Positions 46,081-56,810 of a stretch of DNA of 64,000 nucleotides are shown one piece after another. The first letter of the stretch is position 1. Each line of letters begins with the position of its first letter. Position numbers and translations under genes: made by a program. Location of the stretch: assembly GCA_021229015.1 (NCBI GenBank), contig CM037783.1:28404605-28468604 (forward strand). The letters run 5' to 3'. Under the pieces are notes generated by a model. It was not told the DNA's origin, did no database searches, and saw only the letters and a list, made by a program, of their open reading frames with translations. This stretch comes from Solen grandis. Its lineage: Eukaryota; Mollusca; Bivalvia; Adapedonta; Solenidae.

Positions 46081-46751
46081 CAATGATAGTTCTATCCATC
46101 AAAATATTCTTAAGTTATTTATAGAATATGGAGGTTCACATAGAAAGATGCATTCGTATTTAGATCTAGCTCGAACAACTATAATGTAATGGGACTTTAA
46201 TAACAAATAATAAAACGCAATGCAATTTTTATAATGGCGCGTAACATATCTGATGGGGGTGCCGGCACAAATCATTCCGACGGATTGAGTGAGTTCTTCA
46301 ATGCTCATTTTGGCCATATTAAATATTTTTCATAAAAAACAATCCACATGGAATACATCAACTACCACGCCGTGCACGAGGAATGCGAGCACATAGGCTA
46401 TTTTGGCACCAATTGTTTTTTTTTTCTTAAGTAAATCGTTAGATCAGAGTGTACAATACAAAAATAACCAAACTTTAGATTAATTTATTAAATATGACGC
46501 ATAATGTCATATTTTATATGATGGCCAATTAGAAATTCGTCGAAGTGTAGATGGACATTTCTTAGTTTAACATTAGACTAATCATATATCAGTAAATGAA
46601 GTAAAATTAGCCTGCAAGAATACAAATAAAAAAAACATACTTAAGTCTCCTTATTGATTTACTTTTTATCTCTTCTAGTTTTAGAAGAATTCTTATACAG
46701 AAATAGACACTGAAAATATATACATGTATAAAAAATCTTTAAATTTTTGAC

Positions 46752-46811
<60 letters not shown>

Positions 46812-47094
46812 ATAAATGATGGTTTCAGTGGAATATCATTTTAATTCATCGAGCGAGGAGAAAAATCAATATTTTCATGAGTGGCAATTCTGGCCACTTA
46901 TTTCTGAGGATTTTTCCTCCCTTTCTCAGAAATACGTACTTGTTGATTGTCATTTCCTCTAAGAACTTCCAAATACCAAATACATGTATGTATTCTTTTT
47001 TTTTTTTGTTTTGGGGGAGGGGGGAGTGTACACTCTTTATTATCCCTGTGATAGGAAGCAGTAAGTCTGGGAACCATCCTGCTGACTACCTCAC
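46081..47094. other. Non-coding stretch with compound microsatellite
   Basis: A compound (TA)n(GA)n(G)n tract lies at about 46754-46810, and a poly-T/poly-G tract near 46996-47025. The frame across 46877-47257 covers simple sequence and SINE and is not a gene. Confidence 0.5.
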
Positions 47095-47226
47095 AGATAA
47101 TGTATCATGTTTAATAAGCAATAATACACCTGGTCACATTATCCTGACACCGGGCCAACCACGTCTGGAACTACCATGTATATATGCTGATCGCCAAGTA
47201 AAAAGGAGCTACCAATACCAGTTTTT
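47095..47226 (-). repeat. SINE family 1, first part, split by an insertion
   Basis: Minus-strand SINE body (CACATTATCCTGACACCGGG, CCAACCACGTCTGGAACTAC, then GATCGCCAAGTAAAAAGGAGC). It stops abruptly where the module A element begins. The expected tRNA head reappears after 47942. Confidence 0.7.
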
Positions 47227-47941
47227 AGCTCACCTGAGCACAAAGTGCTCAAGGTGAGCTTTTGTGATCACCCTTCGTCCGGCGTCCGTCGTCGTCCGTC
47301 GTGCGTCGTGCGACGTGCGTCGTGCGTCGTGTGTCGTCAACAATTTGCTTTAAACAACATCTCCTCTGAAACCGCTGGACAGAATTTAATGAAACTTGGC
47401 AGGAATGTTCCTTGGGTGAGGCTCTACAAAAGTTGCTAAAATAAAGTTGATCCATGAAGAACTCTGGTTGCCATGGCTACAAAAAGAAAATAATTTGAAA
47501 ACTTTAAAAATCATCTCCTTCAAAACTACTGGCCAGATTTCAAAATAATTTGGTACAGATGTTCCTTGGGTCAACCTCTACCAAAGTTGCTAAAATTATT
47601 CCGATCCGTAAAAAAACATGGCCGCCAGGGGTGGGGCTTATTTGCCTTATATGTATATAGAGAAACCTTTAAACAACATCTCCTCTGAAACCACTGGACA
47701 GAATTTGATTAAACTTGGCAGGAATGATCCTTAGGTCAACCTTCACAAAAGTTGCTAAAATAAACTTGATCCATATAGAACTCTGGTTGCCATGGCAACA
47801 AAAAGAAAAAAAATTATGAAAACTTTAAAAATCATCTGCTTCAAAACTACTGGCCAGATTTTAAAATAAATTGGTACAGATGTTCCTTGGGTCAACCTAT
47901 TTATCTCAGGTGAGCGATTTAGGGCCATCATGGGCCTCTTG
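47227..47941 (+). mobile_element. Tandem-core element, module A, complete and nested in a SINE
   Basis: The left end is AGCTCACCTGAGCAC, then AAA, then GTGCTCAAGGTGAGCT: a hairpin of about 15 bp, followed by a (CGTCGTC)-rich tract. Core units carry CCTCTGAAACC..CTGGACAG, GTTGCCATGGCAAC (47786; a one-base variant at 47467) and GCCGCCAGG. The right end has CTCAGGTGAGC (47905-47915), exact inverse of GCTCACCTGAG (47228-47238), then GGGCCATCATGGGCCTCTTG. Flanks are T-rich. Non-coding. Confidence 0.8.
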
Positions 47942-48035
47942 TTTTTTGTTTGTTTTTTTCATGTAGCTGTTAGGAATCAAACCAACGACCTTCAATCATT
48001 AGGCGGACGTTCTTACCTCTAAGACATTGGGGACA
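47942..48035 (-). repeat. SINE family 1, tRNA-head remnant after the insertion
   Basis: Minus strand: a head with box B-like GGTTTGATTCC and a GGCGGACG-type region, continuing the SINE interrupted at 47226. Confidence 0.55.
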
Positions 48036-48312
48036 GTACATGGGGGAAAATGAAATAAAGACAAACAAACTGGTTTGTATTAATATTTTTGCATTTATTT
48101 ACTGTTTCATTATTAAAATAATAATCATAATGATGATAGAAGAAAACATTCTAAAGCTTGGTCCTATGAAAACTAACAAATAAAAGCAGAAATATTCCAA
48201 TAAAATTAAGAATACAGACAATAGCCACATTTACACATTCTATGTTGTTTTTTTTTCTATTTATTTCCATGTTTTCAGTTTAAAGTGACTTATAGGCCCA
48301 ACGTGGCCGGGT

Positions 48313-48415
48313 GTTGTAAATTGTGTGTATTTATTGTATATATATGTAATGATAACACAATGTCATAAATTGTGTGTATTTATTGTATATATATGTAATG
48401 ATAACACAATGTCAC
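48313..48415 (+). repeat. Tandem duplication of about 50 bp
   Basis: AAATTGTGTGTATTTATTG, then TATATATATG and ATAACACAATGTCA, occurs twice in immediate succession. Confidence 0.85.
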
Positions 48416-48716
48416 TATAAAAAAATTTACTTACTTACTTGTCCAATGTGAATGGGATTTTTATCTGCCAATATCATAAAATTTGTTTTGACGACTTGTG
48501 TCGGCATCATCTCTGATTATGGAAACAGGAATTGTCGAAATCTGACAGTTATAAGTAAATTTCATGGTATTGTCAAATGGATCTCTCTTCATATTAATTT
48601 GTCGGATTTCAAAATAATGTTTTTATAAAACCGTGAAGGTCTACTATAATCTAAGGTTTCTAAATGACATTAACTTTAACCATGTTGTTACAATAGGGCA
48701 ACCATAAACAATTTAC
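48416..48716. other. Non-coding stretch
   Basis: Nothing recognised. Confidence 0.35.
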
Positions 48717-48968
48717 GGGGCCTCCATGGCCGAGAGGGTAAAGTTGCTGACTTTAACACTCTCTCAACCCTCCACTGCGTGGGTTCGAATCCTGACAGGG
48801 TCATTCAGATTTTCATGTAAGGAAGCCTCCCAGCTGGCTTGCGGTAGGTCGGTGGTTCTACCTGGATGCCTCCGTGCATTCCGGTCTTCCTCCACCTTTA
48901 ATTAGCTGGACGTCGCTATATGTCTGAAATACAGTCGAAACAACGGAAAACTCAAATAGTCAAGTCTT
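48717..48968 (+). repeat. SINE family 2, full length
   Basis: The head GGCCTCCATGGCCGAGAGGG carries box A (TGGCCGAGAGG), a long variable-region-like CACTCTCTCAACCCTCC, and box B GGTTCGAATCC. This fits derivation from a class II (Leu/Ser-type) tRNA. The body (GGTCATTCAGATTTTCATG, GGTGGTTCTACC, CTTCCTCCACCTTTAATTAG) and the A-rich TCAAATAGTCAAGTC tail match the copy at 56044. Confidence 0.8.
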
Positions 48969-49071
48969 AAAACAATTTACAAATTTTGAGTCCATGGAAT
49001 GAAAAATGTTAAAGACAACAGAGTGGCATCTGTTACAGATTAACCCTTTACCTAATAGAGATGTGTTTTAA

Positions 49072-49268
49072 GGTAACCTATCCATCACTAAATTATAATC
49101 ATGGTCCTTCAAATGTTTAAAAAGACTTTAGTGCAGATGCAAGCAACCACTGCCTGGGAGTTACAGGCTATTTTACCAAGTCTATAAAGACATGCAATTG
49201 CTATAAAATTCACATGATCACTTGATACAGTTATACTAAGATCACAATTTAATGATGGATGGATTACC
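49072..49268. mobile_element. MITE family M2, 197 bp, TTAA flanks
   Basis: TTAA on both sides, with inverted ends GGTAACCTATCCATCACTAA and TTAATGATGGATGGATTACC. Internal blocks match 32329-32479, with extra sequence in the middle. TTAA duplication suggests piggyBac-type mobilisation. Confidence 0.7.
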
Positions 49269-49422
49269 TTAAACACCAAGATCAGGCAGTGCTTCCAGGA
49301 GCTCTCTGATAATGCTCATGCATTATTGTAAATTAATATTCATCAAGTCCTACATTTGTACATAATTATTCATGAGGTCAAGAATTAAATAATGCATGAT
49401 TAGTACACAGAATGTTGCTTAA

Positions 49423-49656
49423 CCCTTTCCCTCATATAGACTCATTTTGACGCACTCAATAGGTACCACATAAAGCCTGATCTGCAGAAAACCACAGTTA
49501 AACCTTACCAAATTTAATTACAAAATCCTCATTTCAAGACCACTGAGGAGCAGCGAACAGCATAAAACCTGATCAGCCTGCGAGTTACTCGCAGGCTGAT
49601 CTGGTTTTATGTTGTTCTCATAGGTCTTTTCATGGTGTCCTCTATGAGGGAAAGGG
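49423..49656. mobile_element. piggyBac-like MITE M1, copy 1 (234 bp)
   Basis: TTAA target duplication (49419-49422 and 49657-49660) with ends CCCTTTCCCTCATA/TATGAGGGAAAGGG, the CCC-start and TTAA pattern of piggyBac-type elements. Inside lies a large hairpin (about 49575-49620) around GCCTGCGAGTTACTCGCAGG. No transposase. Confidence 0.85.
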
Positions 49657-50042
49657 TTAAGACAGATGTTACTTGAGTTTATATCAAAACTTAAAAAATT
49701 ACATATATGTTTTTGTGCTTCAAAATCCAGTCTTTATCTAAAATTAGTTGTTAACAAAGGCACTGGAAAATATCTTAAATCTTTTTAGCTATTACCATCT
49801 ATGCACATTTCTTTCATACTTTTCTACATACATTATATGTTATTTTAGATTAAAAGTGCCTTGATAAGGGTGTATTGCTCAATTATCTTTAAAACTGCCT
49901 TCATTTCATAATAAAAACTGTAATAACACAGCTGTATAGTATTAGTTCTATCACATGAAGGTTTGAAATCATTTTGAATTTTTAAAAGGAGAGCACATAA
50001 CAAAAAAAAATCAAGCAACAAATTTCAATATGTCATTGCTTA
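49657..50042. other. Non-coding stretch
   Basis: AT-rich, nothing recognised. Confidence 0.35.
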
Positions 50043-50250
50043 TTTTGTTGTGACAGTATTTCAGTCATATAGAAACATACAGTTAATGCCAGGGAATGGA
50101 AAAAGCTCTGAGGGCACAAAGGCACTAAGGTAGAACCACTGACTTATCACAAGCAAGCTGGAAGGCTTCCTAACATGAAAACTCTGAATGATCCTGCCAC
50201 AGCAGTGGTGTACATGCTGTTTAACCTCAAAAACACAGAGGCCCCTATGC
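50043..50250 (-). repeat. SINE family 2, degenerate reverse copy
   Basis: Contains inverse versions of the family 2 blocks (GACAGTATTTCAGTCATAT, GGTAGAACCACTGAC, AAGCTGGAAGGCTTCC, CATGAAAACTCTGAATGA) and a decayed head near 50210-50250. Confidence 0.65.
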
Positions 50251-50804
50251 TATAGTTGAGAGCTGACATAACTGCAATAAATGTACAGCACAAATAAATC
50301 CCATCTTAGTTATCTAAACATCAGAAAATGGAACATAAAATCATCAAACACCTATGTATATCTGCAATAATACTGTATACCAGATAATACAGAGAACACT
50401 ATATCTAAAGATCATGGCTTTAAAAAAATGACTATTTTACAAAAAACATTCATGGATGATACTCTCCATGTTTTCTTATCAACCTTGTAACACATAACAG
50501 CAATTATGGAAGGACAATAACATGTCTGGTCAACATACACTATCTGTCGGGTAACTTTCACGAGACACAAATTTCGAGGATATTTTCATATCTCACCTCT
50601 AAACATAGGCAAAAATCAAAAGTAAATGCAAGCATAATTTACATAGGACCTGTGAAACGCAAACAAACAAAATATTGGTGAACACTTATTTAATAAATAC
50701 CATTATCCGTGGTTTATTCAGGCATCGTAATTGTTTAAAGAAAAAAGTTATTAACCTTCGGCTGTTTCACGTGAATACTGCATTAATTAAATAAGAAGAT
50801 AAAA
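50251..50804. other. Non-coding stretch
   Basis: Nothing recognised. Confidence 0.35.
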
Positions 50805-51530
50805 CAAGAGGCCCATGATGGCCCTAAATCGCTCACCTGAGATAAATAGGTTGACCCAAGGAACATCTGTACCAATTTATTTTAAAATCTGGCCGGTAGT
50901 TTTGAAGAAGATGATTTTTAAAGTTTTCATATTTTTTTTTTCTTTTTGTTGCCATGGCAACCAGAGTTCTATATAGATCAAGTTTATTTTAGCAACTTTT
51001 GTGAAGGTTGACCCAAGGATCATTCCTGCCAAGTTTAATCAAATTCTGTCCAGTGGTTTCAGAGGAACTGTTGATTAAAGTTTTCCCTATATATATAAGG
51101 CAAATAAGCCCCGCCCCTGGTGGCCATGTTTTTTACGGATCGGATTTTTTTTTTAGCAACTTTGGTAGAGATTGTCCCAAGGAACATCTGTACCAATTTA
51201 TTTTAAAATCTGGCCAGTAGTTTTGAAGAAGATGATTTTTAAAGTTTTCAAATTATTTTTCTTTTTGTTGCCATGGCAACCAGAGTTCTTCATGGATCAA
51301 CTTTATTTTAGCAACTTTTGTGAAGGTTGACCTAAGGATCATCCATGCCAAGTTTAATCAAATTCTGTCCAGTTGTTTCAGAGGAGATGTTGTTTAAAGG
51401 TTTCTCTATATACATATAAGGCAAATAAGCCCCGCCCCTTGCGGCCATGTTTTTTACGGATCGAGACAGACTGACTGGCAATCTGACTGATGAATGCGAC
51501 TCCAATATACTTTGTACCGGGGTATAATTC
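50805..51530 (-). mobile_element. Tandem-core element, module A, minus strand, alternative distal end
   Basis: Read on the plus strand it starts with CAAGAGGCCCATGATGGCCC, then GCTCACCTGAG, the inverse of the usual right end. Two and a half core units follow with GTTGCCATGGCAAC at 50948 and 51267. The far end lacks the usual hairpin and passes into GACAGACTGACTGGCAATC and GGGGTATAATTCC, a different terminus. Confidence 0.7.
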
Positions 51531-51711
51531 CATATCAGTCTGTCAATTTAAGAGTAATACTCAAAAGATGTGGGTAAACCATAATGTTGAACCAGAGTCA
51601 TGAAACATATAAACATTGTTAGTGCCTCATCTGAGACTGGATGGACCAGTAAGGTTTCTGGAACCTGAAGAAAATGAACAGAGGTGTTGCTTGTTAGTTT
51701 GCTTGTGTTTA

Positions 51712-51890
51712 AATAACCACCAACAGTAATCCAGTCATATAGAGACTTTTGTCCATATGAGGCAGATGTAGGGCTGCCACACTACGATACCACATCTGAC
51801 AAATGGCAAGATACCACAACCAGTCACATGATCCTGACACCAGGCAAACCAGTCCTGGAACTACCCTTATATGTTGAGTGTCATTGACAT
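51712..51890 (-). repeat. SINE family 1, cut by the assembly gap
   Basis: Body blocks GGGCTGCCACACTACGATAC and CAGTCACATGATCCTGACACC, then CCAGTCCTGGAACTACCCTT. The head should lie in or beyond the gap. Confidence 0.7.
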
Positions 51891-51990
51891 NNNNNNNNNN
51901 NNNNNNNNNNNNNNNNNNNNNNNNNNNNNNNNNNNNNNNNNNNNNNNNNNNNNNNNNNNNNNNNNNNNNNNNNNNNNNNNNNNNNNNNNN
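51891..51990. other. Assembly gap (100 N)
   Basis: Placeholder gap. A minus-strand frame running through it is not evidence of a gene. Confidence 0.99.
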
Positions 51991-52508
51991 ATAACCTGGT
52001 AAATTGGACACTGACATACATAAGTGCTTAAGAAAGGCCGGGGGCAAGCTTCATAAGTGTTTAAGAAAGGCCAGGGGCATTCAACATTCTGTTTCATCTC
52101 AGCAGCAATTAACACCTCAAACAACCAATAGACTATTTCTTCAGGGGTTTGGCAATACATATATGTGGTATACTTTGTGACAAAACTGACAAATCTGTGA
52201 CTGGTGGGAAGTCTGATGCATATGTTTACTACCCAACTGAACACTGTGTGGACTGTTATACCAACATGAAGATTGACTTGGTGACAGTCAGAGAGGACTT
52301 CTTGACTTAGTGAACGTTTGATTTCAGAGTGAAATGGTCTGTATATACGTGCTGTCGGCCAATGAATGGATGCACAACAATCACTGACAAACCTATTATA
52401 TTTTTCTCTTTTTTCTTTTAGTTTTATTTTTGATGATTTGTTGTGTTTAAATTTACCCTCATAAAAAAATGACCTTGCTTGCATTTCACATTTCAACTCA
52501 GATTTCTC
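51991..52508. other. Non-coding stretch with a short duplication beside the gap
   Basis: A block with ATAAGTG.TTAAGAAAGGCC and GGGGCA occurs twice at about 52019-52079. Otherwise unrecognised. Confidence 0.4.
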
Positions 52509-52512
52509 GTAA

Positions 52513-52745
52513 CCCTTTCCCTCATATAGACTCATTTTGACACACTCAATAAGTACCACATAAAGCCTGATCTGCAGAAAGCCAAACTCAAACCTTACCA
52601 AATTTAATTGTAAAATCCTCATTACCAGACCACTGAGGAGCAGCGAACAGCATAAAACCTGATCAGCCTGCGAGTTACTCGCAGGCTGATCTGGTTTATG
52701 CTGTTCGCATAGGTCTTTTTATGGTGTCCTGTATGAGGGAAAGGG
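52513..52745. mobile_element. piggyBac-like MITE M1, copy 2 (233 bp)
   Basis: About 90% like copy 1 by eye. Right flank TTAA (52746-52749), left flank GTAA (one change). The internal hairpin is almost perfect: GAACAGCATAAAACCTGATC on the left pairs with GATCTGGTTTATGCTGTTC on the right around GCCTGCGAGTTACTCGCAGG. Confidence 0.85.
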
Positions 52746-52749
52746 TTAA

Positions 52750-53093
52750 CTAAAGGTTCAGAAGGTCTAAAACTCCCTTATTTATTTATTTATCTAGTGA
52801 TTAAAAAGTTTCTCATGAATATTCTTATAGCAAATGGTATTTAATATCATGCTCTGAAATGTAAGAAGAAAATCTGAAGAAAAAAAAATTGAACTTATAG
52901 ATTTGTTATTGAATAGAAAATATGGGAGACTGTCAGTTGAGATTGTCAGTCTTCCTTTCTAAAGTGTAAGCACATCAGTTTGTTTCCAATTTAATTTCTT
53001 CTTCTTTTTTTCATGGACCAAAACTGCTTCTTAAAATAATTGAAATAACACAAACAATAACTTAAAACGATGTATCCTGATCATAACCGTTCT
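52750..53093. other. Non-coding AT-rich stretch
   Basis: Nothing recognised. Confidence 0.35.
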
Positions 53094-53950
53094 TAGTTCA
53101 ACATAGCACATCAAGCTGAAGGTGAGCTATTCTGATCACCTTGTGTCCCATCTTCTGATGGCAACAATTTGCTTTAAAAGATATATCTTCTGAAACTACT
53201 TGTCGATGCCCATTTGTGTTTGCATGGCAACCAACAAAATTTTTTTGAAAATTTTTAAAAAGCTGTTCCCTGAAACAAAGAGCCAAATGATTCAATTTCA
53301 TCAGTTGCAAATTGCCACCTCATGACTATCTACTGTCATTGCTAAAATTAAGTTGTCCCTTAAATTTCTTCCCTTATGAAACCATTGGTCAAAATTTAAT
53401 TTCAGTTTGCACAAATGGTTACCACATTGCCTTCTACCATAATTGCTTACTTGAAGTTTATTCCTTAAAAGATGGAGCACCAGATGGTTGGCTAGTTTCC
53501 TAATAACCATACTGTTTATATATTTATAAAAAAGATCCTTGTAACTAATGGTCAGATTTTAATTTCATTTGGCACAAATGGTCACCCACATACCACATTG
53601 TTAAAATGAATTTGATCCTTTTGAAAAATGATGTCTTAAGTGGAGGCAGCTAGTTTCTGTATGTACTCTCTCTATATATACATGTACTTAAATTCAAAAT
53701 CTTTCTCTTGGAGCTAGTGTTCAAAAATCTTTTTTCCTAATGATAATCTCATGGTTCTTTCCTGCAATTCTGGAAAATGAGGCCTCCAGATGTTTGACTT
53801 ATTTTCTTTTAATTATAATCTGTATAAAAACTTTGAACACTTATAGTACCCGATATTTGACATTGGTTACTGCTGAAGGTAACCAGGTCAAATCAAGTGG
53901 CCTGAATGTTATAATTTGGTGTATTGTACTCTGCCCTCTATTACCCCTTT
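53094..53950 (+). mobile_element. Tandem-core element, old diverged copy
   Basis: Degenerate left hairpin (CAAGCTGAAGGTGAGCT), then CAACAATTTGCTTTAAA as in module A copies. Units follow with TTTAATTTCATTTGGCACAAA, shared with 27798-28712. Frames inside are chance. It abuts the module B element. Confidence 0.5.
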
Positions 53951-53952
53951 TT

Positions 53953-54944
53953 AGCTCACCTGAGCATAGCTCAGGGTGAGCTTTTGGGATACTTGATTGT
54001 CCGTCGGCCGTCGTCCGTCAACAATTTGATGTTTACACACTAGAGGCCACAATTTTGATCCAATCTTCCTCAAACTTGGTCAGAATGTTAGTCTTGATGA
54101 TATCTTGAACCCTGTCGAAAATGGGTCAGGTCGGATCAAAAAGTAGGTCAGTAGGTCAAATCTTAGAAAAATCTTGTTTACACACTAGAGGCCACAATTT
54201 TGATCCAATCTTCCTCAAACTTGGTCAGAATGTTTGTCTTGATGATATCTTGAACCCTTTCGAAAATAGGTCAGGTCGGATCAAAAAGTAGGTCAGTAGG
54301 TCAAATCTTAGAAAAATCTTGTTTACACACTAGAGGCCACAATTTTGATCCAATCTTCCTTAAACTTGGTCAGAATGTTTGTCTTGATGATATCTTGAAC
54401 CCTTTCGAAAATGGTCAGGTGGATCAAAAAGAGGTCAGTAGGTCAAATCTTAGAAAAATCTTGTTTACACACTAGAGGCCACAATTTTGATGCAATCTTC
54501 CTCAAACTTGGTCAGAATGTTAGTCTTGATGATATCTTGAACCCTTTCGAAAATGGGTCAGGTTGGACCGAAAAGTAGGTCAATAGGTCAAATCTTAGAA
54601 AAATCTTGTTTACACACTAAAGGCCACAGTTTTGATGCAATCTTCCTCAAACTTGGTCAGATTGTTTGTCATGATGATATCTCGAACCAGTTTGAAAATG
54701 GGTGGGGCTGGATAGAAATGTAGGTCAGTAGGTCAAATCTTAGAAAAATCTTGTTTATACTTGGGGTTTTTGGAACCCATTTCAAATCGTTTTAAGGGAT
54801 GAATGATATCTTTTGTGGATGGGGTCAGAAAATTCCTGAACATTGTTTCACCTCATCATCTTAATTCTAAAGCAATCCGTTTTGTACAGGCAATGAATGA
54901 TACTTTTCTCAGGTGAGCGATCTAGGGCCATCTTGGCCCTCTTG
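53953..54944 (+). mobile_element. Tandem-core element, module B (5 units of about 145 bp), complete
   Basis: The left end GCTCACCTGAGC, a TAG loop and a GCTCAGGGTGAGCT hairpin are followed by a CCGTCGTCCGTC tract. Five units then start near TTACACACTAGAGGCCACAA. Each ends with AGGTCAGTAGGTCA (54145, 54290, 54432, 54577 with one change, 54722). The right end CTCAGGTGAGC (54908-54918) is followed by GGGCCATCTTGGCCCTCTTG. Ends match module A elements; the core does not. Unit 3 has lost several single bases. Confidence 0.8.
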
Positions 54945-55015
54945 TTCTTAGTTATTGTCAATTGTTAAAAAAATGTCTTCCCTTCCCAGAGCAATTCTCT
55001 TTATATTTAAATTTA

Positions 55016-56304
55016 GCTGATGATATTTGGTACATGTATCAATGACTTAGAGACAATGTGTCTCGAGCAATTTTTTCTATTAGAACCTCTTTTCCTTTCA
55101 CAGTTAGTGCCCTTATTTAAAAAAAAAATGAGAAAATCTGCAGTATCACATTGTTCCTATCAAAATACTCTGATGTTGCAAAAAATATTCCAAGGAGAGC
55201 TCTTCTCTTCAGAGTATTTGCTCTTTTTGGAAAATTATATCCACAGTATTACTTTGATCTTATTTAAGATAGGCTGATGTTATATGCTTAATGCATTGAT
55301 AAATTGTAAAAGATGGTATAATAAGTTTTGGAGAATGATTCTTTACTTTCAGTGTCATTTACCTTTGTCTTAAGCTAAAATCTCTTAAAATATAAGATAG
55401 GCTGGTGATATGTTTCATGTACCAATAACATGGAACTCTTTGAAAAAAAAAGTCAACAATGTCGAAAGAAATGTTAAGGTTTCGTTTAATGTTGCCATTG
55501 TCTGCACTATTACTAAACTGATGCCCCGCAAACTTCAAACATGTAAGAACAGTAATTATTCCAAATATTTTGCATATTTATGGCCCATTTTGGACCTGGA
55601 ACTTAGAATTAATGTTAAACTTTTGTTTAACATCGCTATTATCTCCAGTTTTACTCAATGGATGTCTCTCAAACTTAACACATGTGTTTATACTCATCAG
55701 ATAAACCAGAAGAAATAGGAACAGTAACTGTTCTAAATATTTTTGCATATTATGGCCCTTTTTGGACTTAAAGTTTATGTTAAACTTATGTTTAACATTG
55801 CTATTATCTCCAATTTTACTCAAAAGATGTCTATGAAACTTCAGATTGGTGTTTATCATCATCATCAGACCAACCAGTAGAAACAGGAACAGTAACTCTT
55901 CCAAATATTTTAGCATACATATGGCCCTTTTTGGACTTTGAAAAATGTAAAACTTTTGTTTAACATTACTCTTTCTCCAGTTTTACTTGATAGATATCCC
56001 CCAAACTTCACATATGGCTTGATCATCATGAGATCAACAAGAAGACTTTAACACTCACTCAGCCCCTCACCGCGTGGGTTCGAATCCCGACAGGGTCATT
56101 CGGATTTTCATGTGAGGAAGCCTTCCAGCTTGCTTGCAGTAGGTCGATGGTTCTACCCGGATGCCTCCGTGCATTTGGGGTCTTCCTCCACCTTTAATTA
56201 GCTGGACGTCTCTATATGACTGAAATACTGTCGAAGCGACAGTAACTCAAATAGTCAAATCAAGTCAAATAATCAAGCGTGTCGTCTTACAGACAGCTCT
56301 TGTT
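55016..56304 (+). mobile_element. Tandem-core element, module E, with SINE insertion
   Basis: Units of about 180-190 bp repeat TATGGCCC.TTTTGGAC, TTAAACTT.TGTTTAACAT and CTCCAGTTTTACTCAA (about 55580, 55750, 55920). The right end GCGTGTCGTCTTACAGACAG and CTCTTGTTG resembles the module D right end. A family 2 SINE interrupts it near 56044-56277. The left terminus is not clear. Confidence 0.55.
56044..56277 (+). repeat. SINE family 2, 5' truncated, nested
   Basis: Starts inside the tRNA-like head (CTTTAACACTCACTCAGCCC), keeps box B GGTTCGAATCCC, and continues through the full body to a TCAAATAGTCAAATCAAGTC tail. Confidence 0.75.
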
Positions 56305-56810
56305 GAAGGGTAGTGATCTGTTTTAGTTCAGTAAAACAATCTATTTTCTCATAATTTGAATTTGTAATATTTTCATTTCAAATATTCACCACTATTCTCA
56401 AAAAAAATGTATTTTATAAATGTGATACTAAAATAGTATATTATACATTGTATATCTGAAAAAAAAATTCTATGCATTCCTATTTTTTTCATGCCGTATA
56501 TTAAAATCACTTCTTGAAAAAATTACAAAAAATTAGATTTTCTTTTACAATGTTTAATCGTTTACCACTGTACAAAACTTTATAAAACCTTCCAATCACC
56601 AACCATTTTTTTTTTAAACTAACTTATGTAGTGCCAATAAGTAACACTTATCAGTCAGACTTTTAAGTAGTCCAGTAACTTAACTAGTAGAACAATCACC
56701 ATTTAGGGGTCCCAGGCTGAAGTTTTGGTCTGGCTGCACATTTTTCCCTTAGTTATTTTGCACCAAACAAGTGATCATTATAGTATCTCCAATGTATATA
56801 CTGCCTTTTT
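56305..56810. other. Non-coding stretch with a tRNA-like trace
   Basis: Near 56725-56755 the string TTTTGGTCTGGCTGCACATT matches the 3' flank of the dispersed tRNA-like sequences. A second trace lies near 57911-57930. Confidence 0.35.

Noticed and set aside
46877..47257. 126-codon frame
   Set aside because: Covers poly-T, a poly-G tract and SINE sequence and ends in the module A element.
51867..52622. Long minus-strand frame (251 codons)
   Set aside because: It runs through 100 N and the MITE at 52513. The N block hides stops and there is no family similarity.
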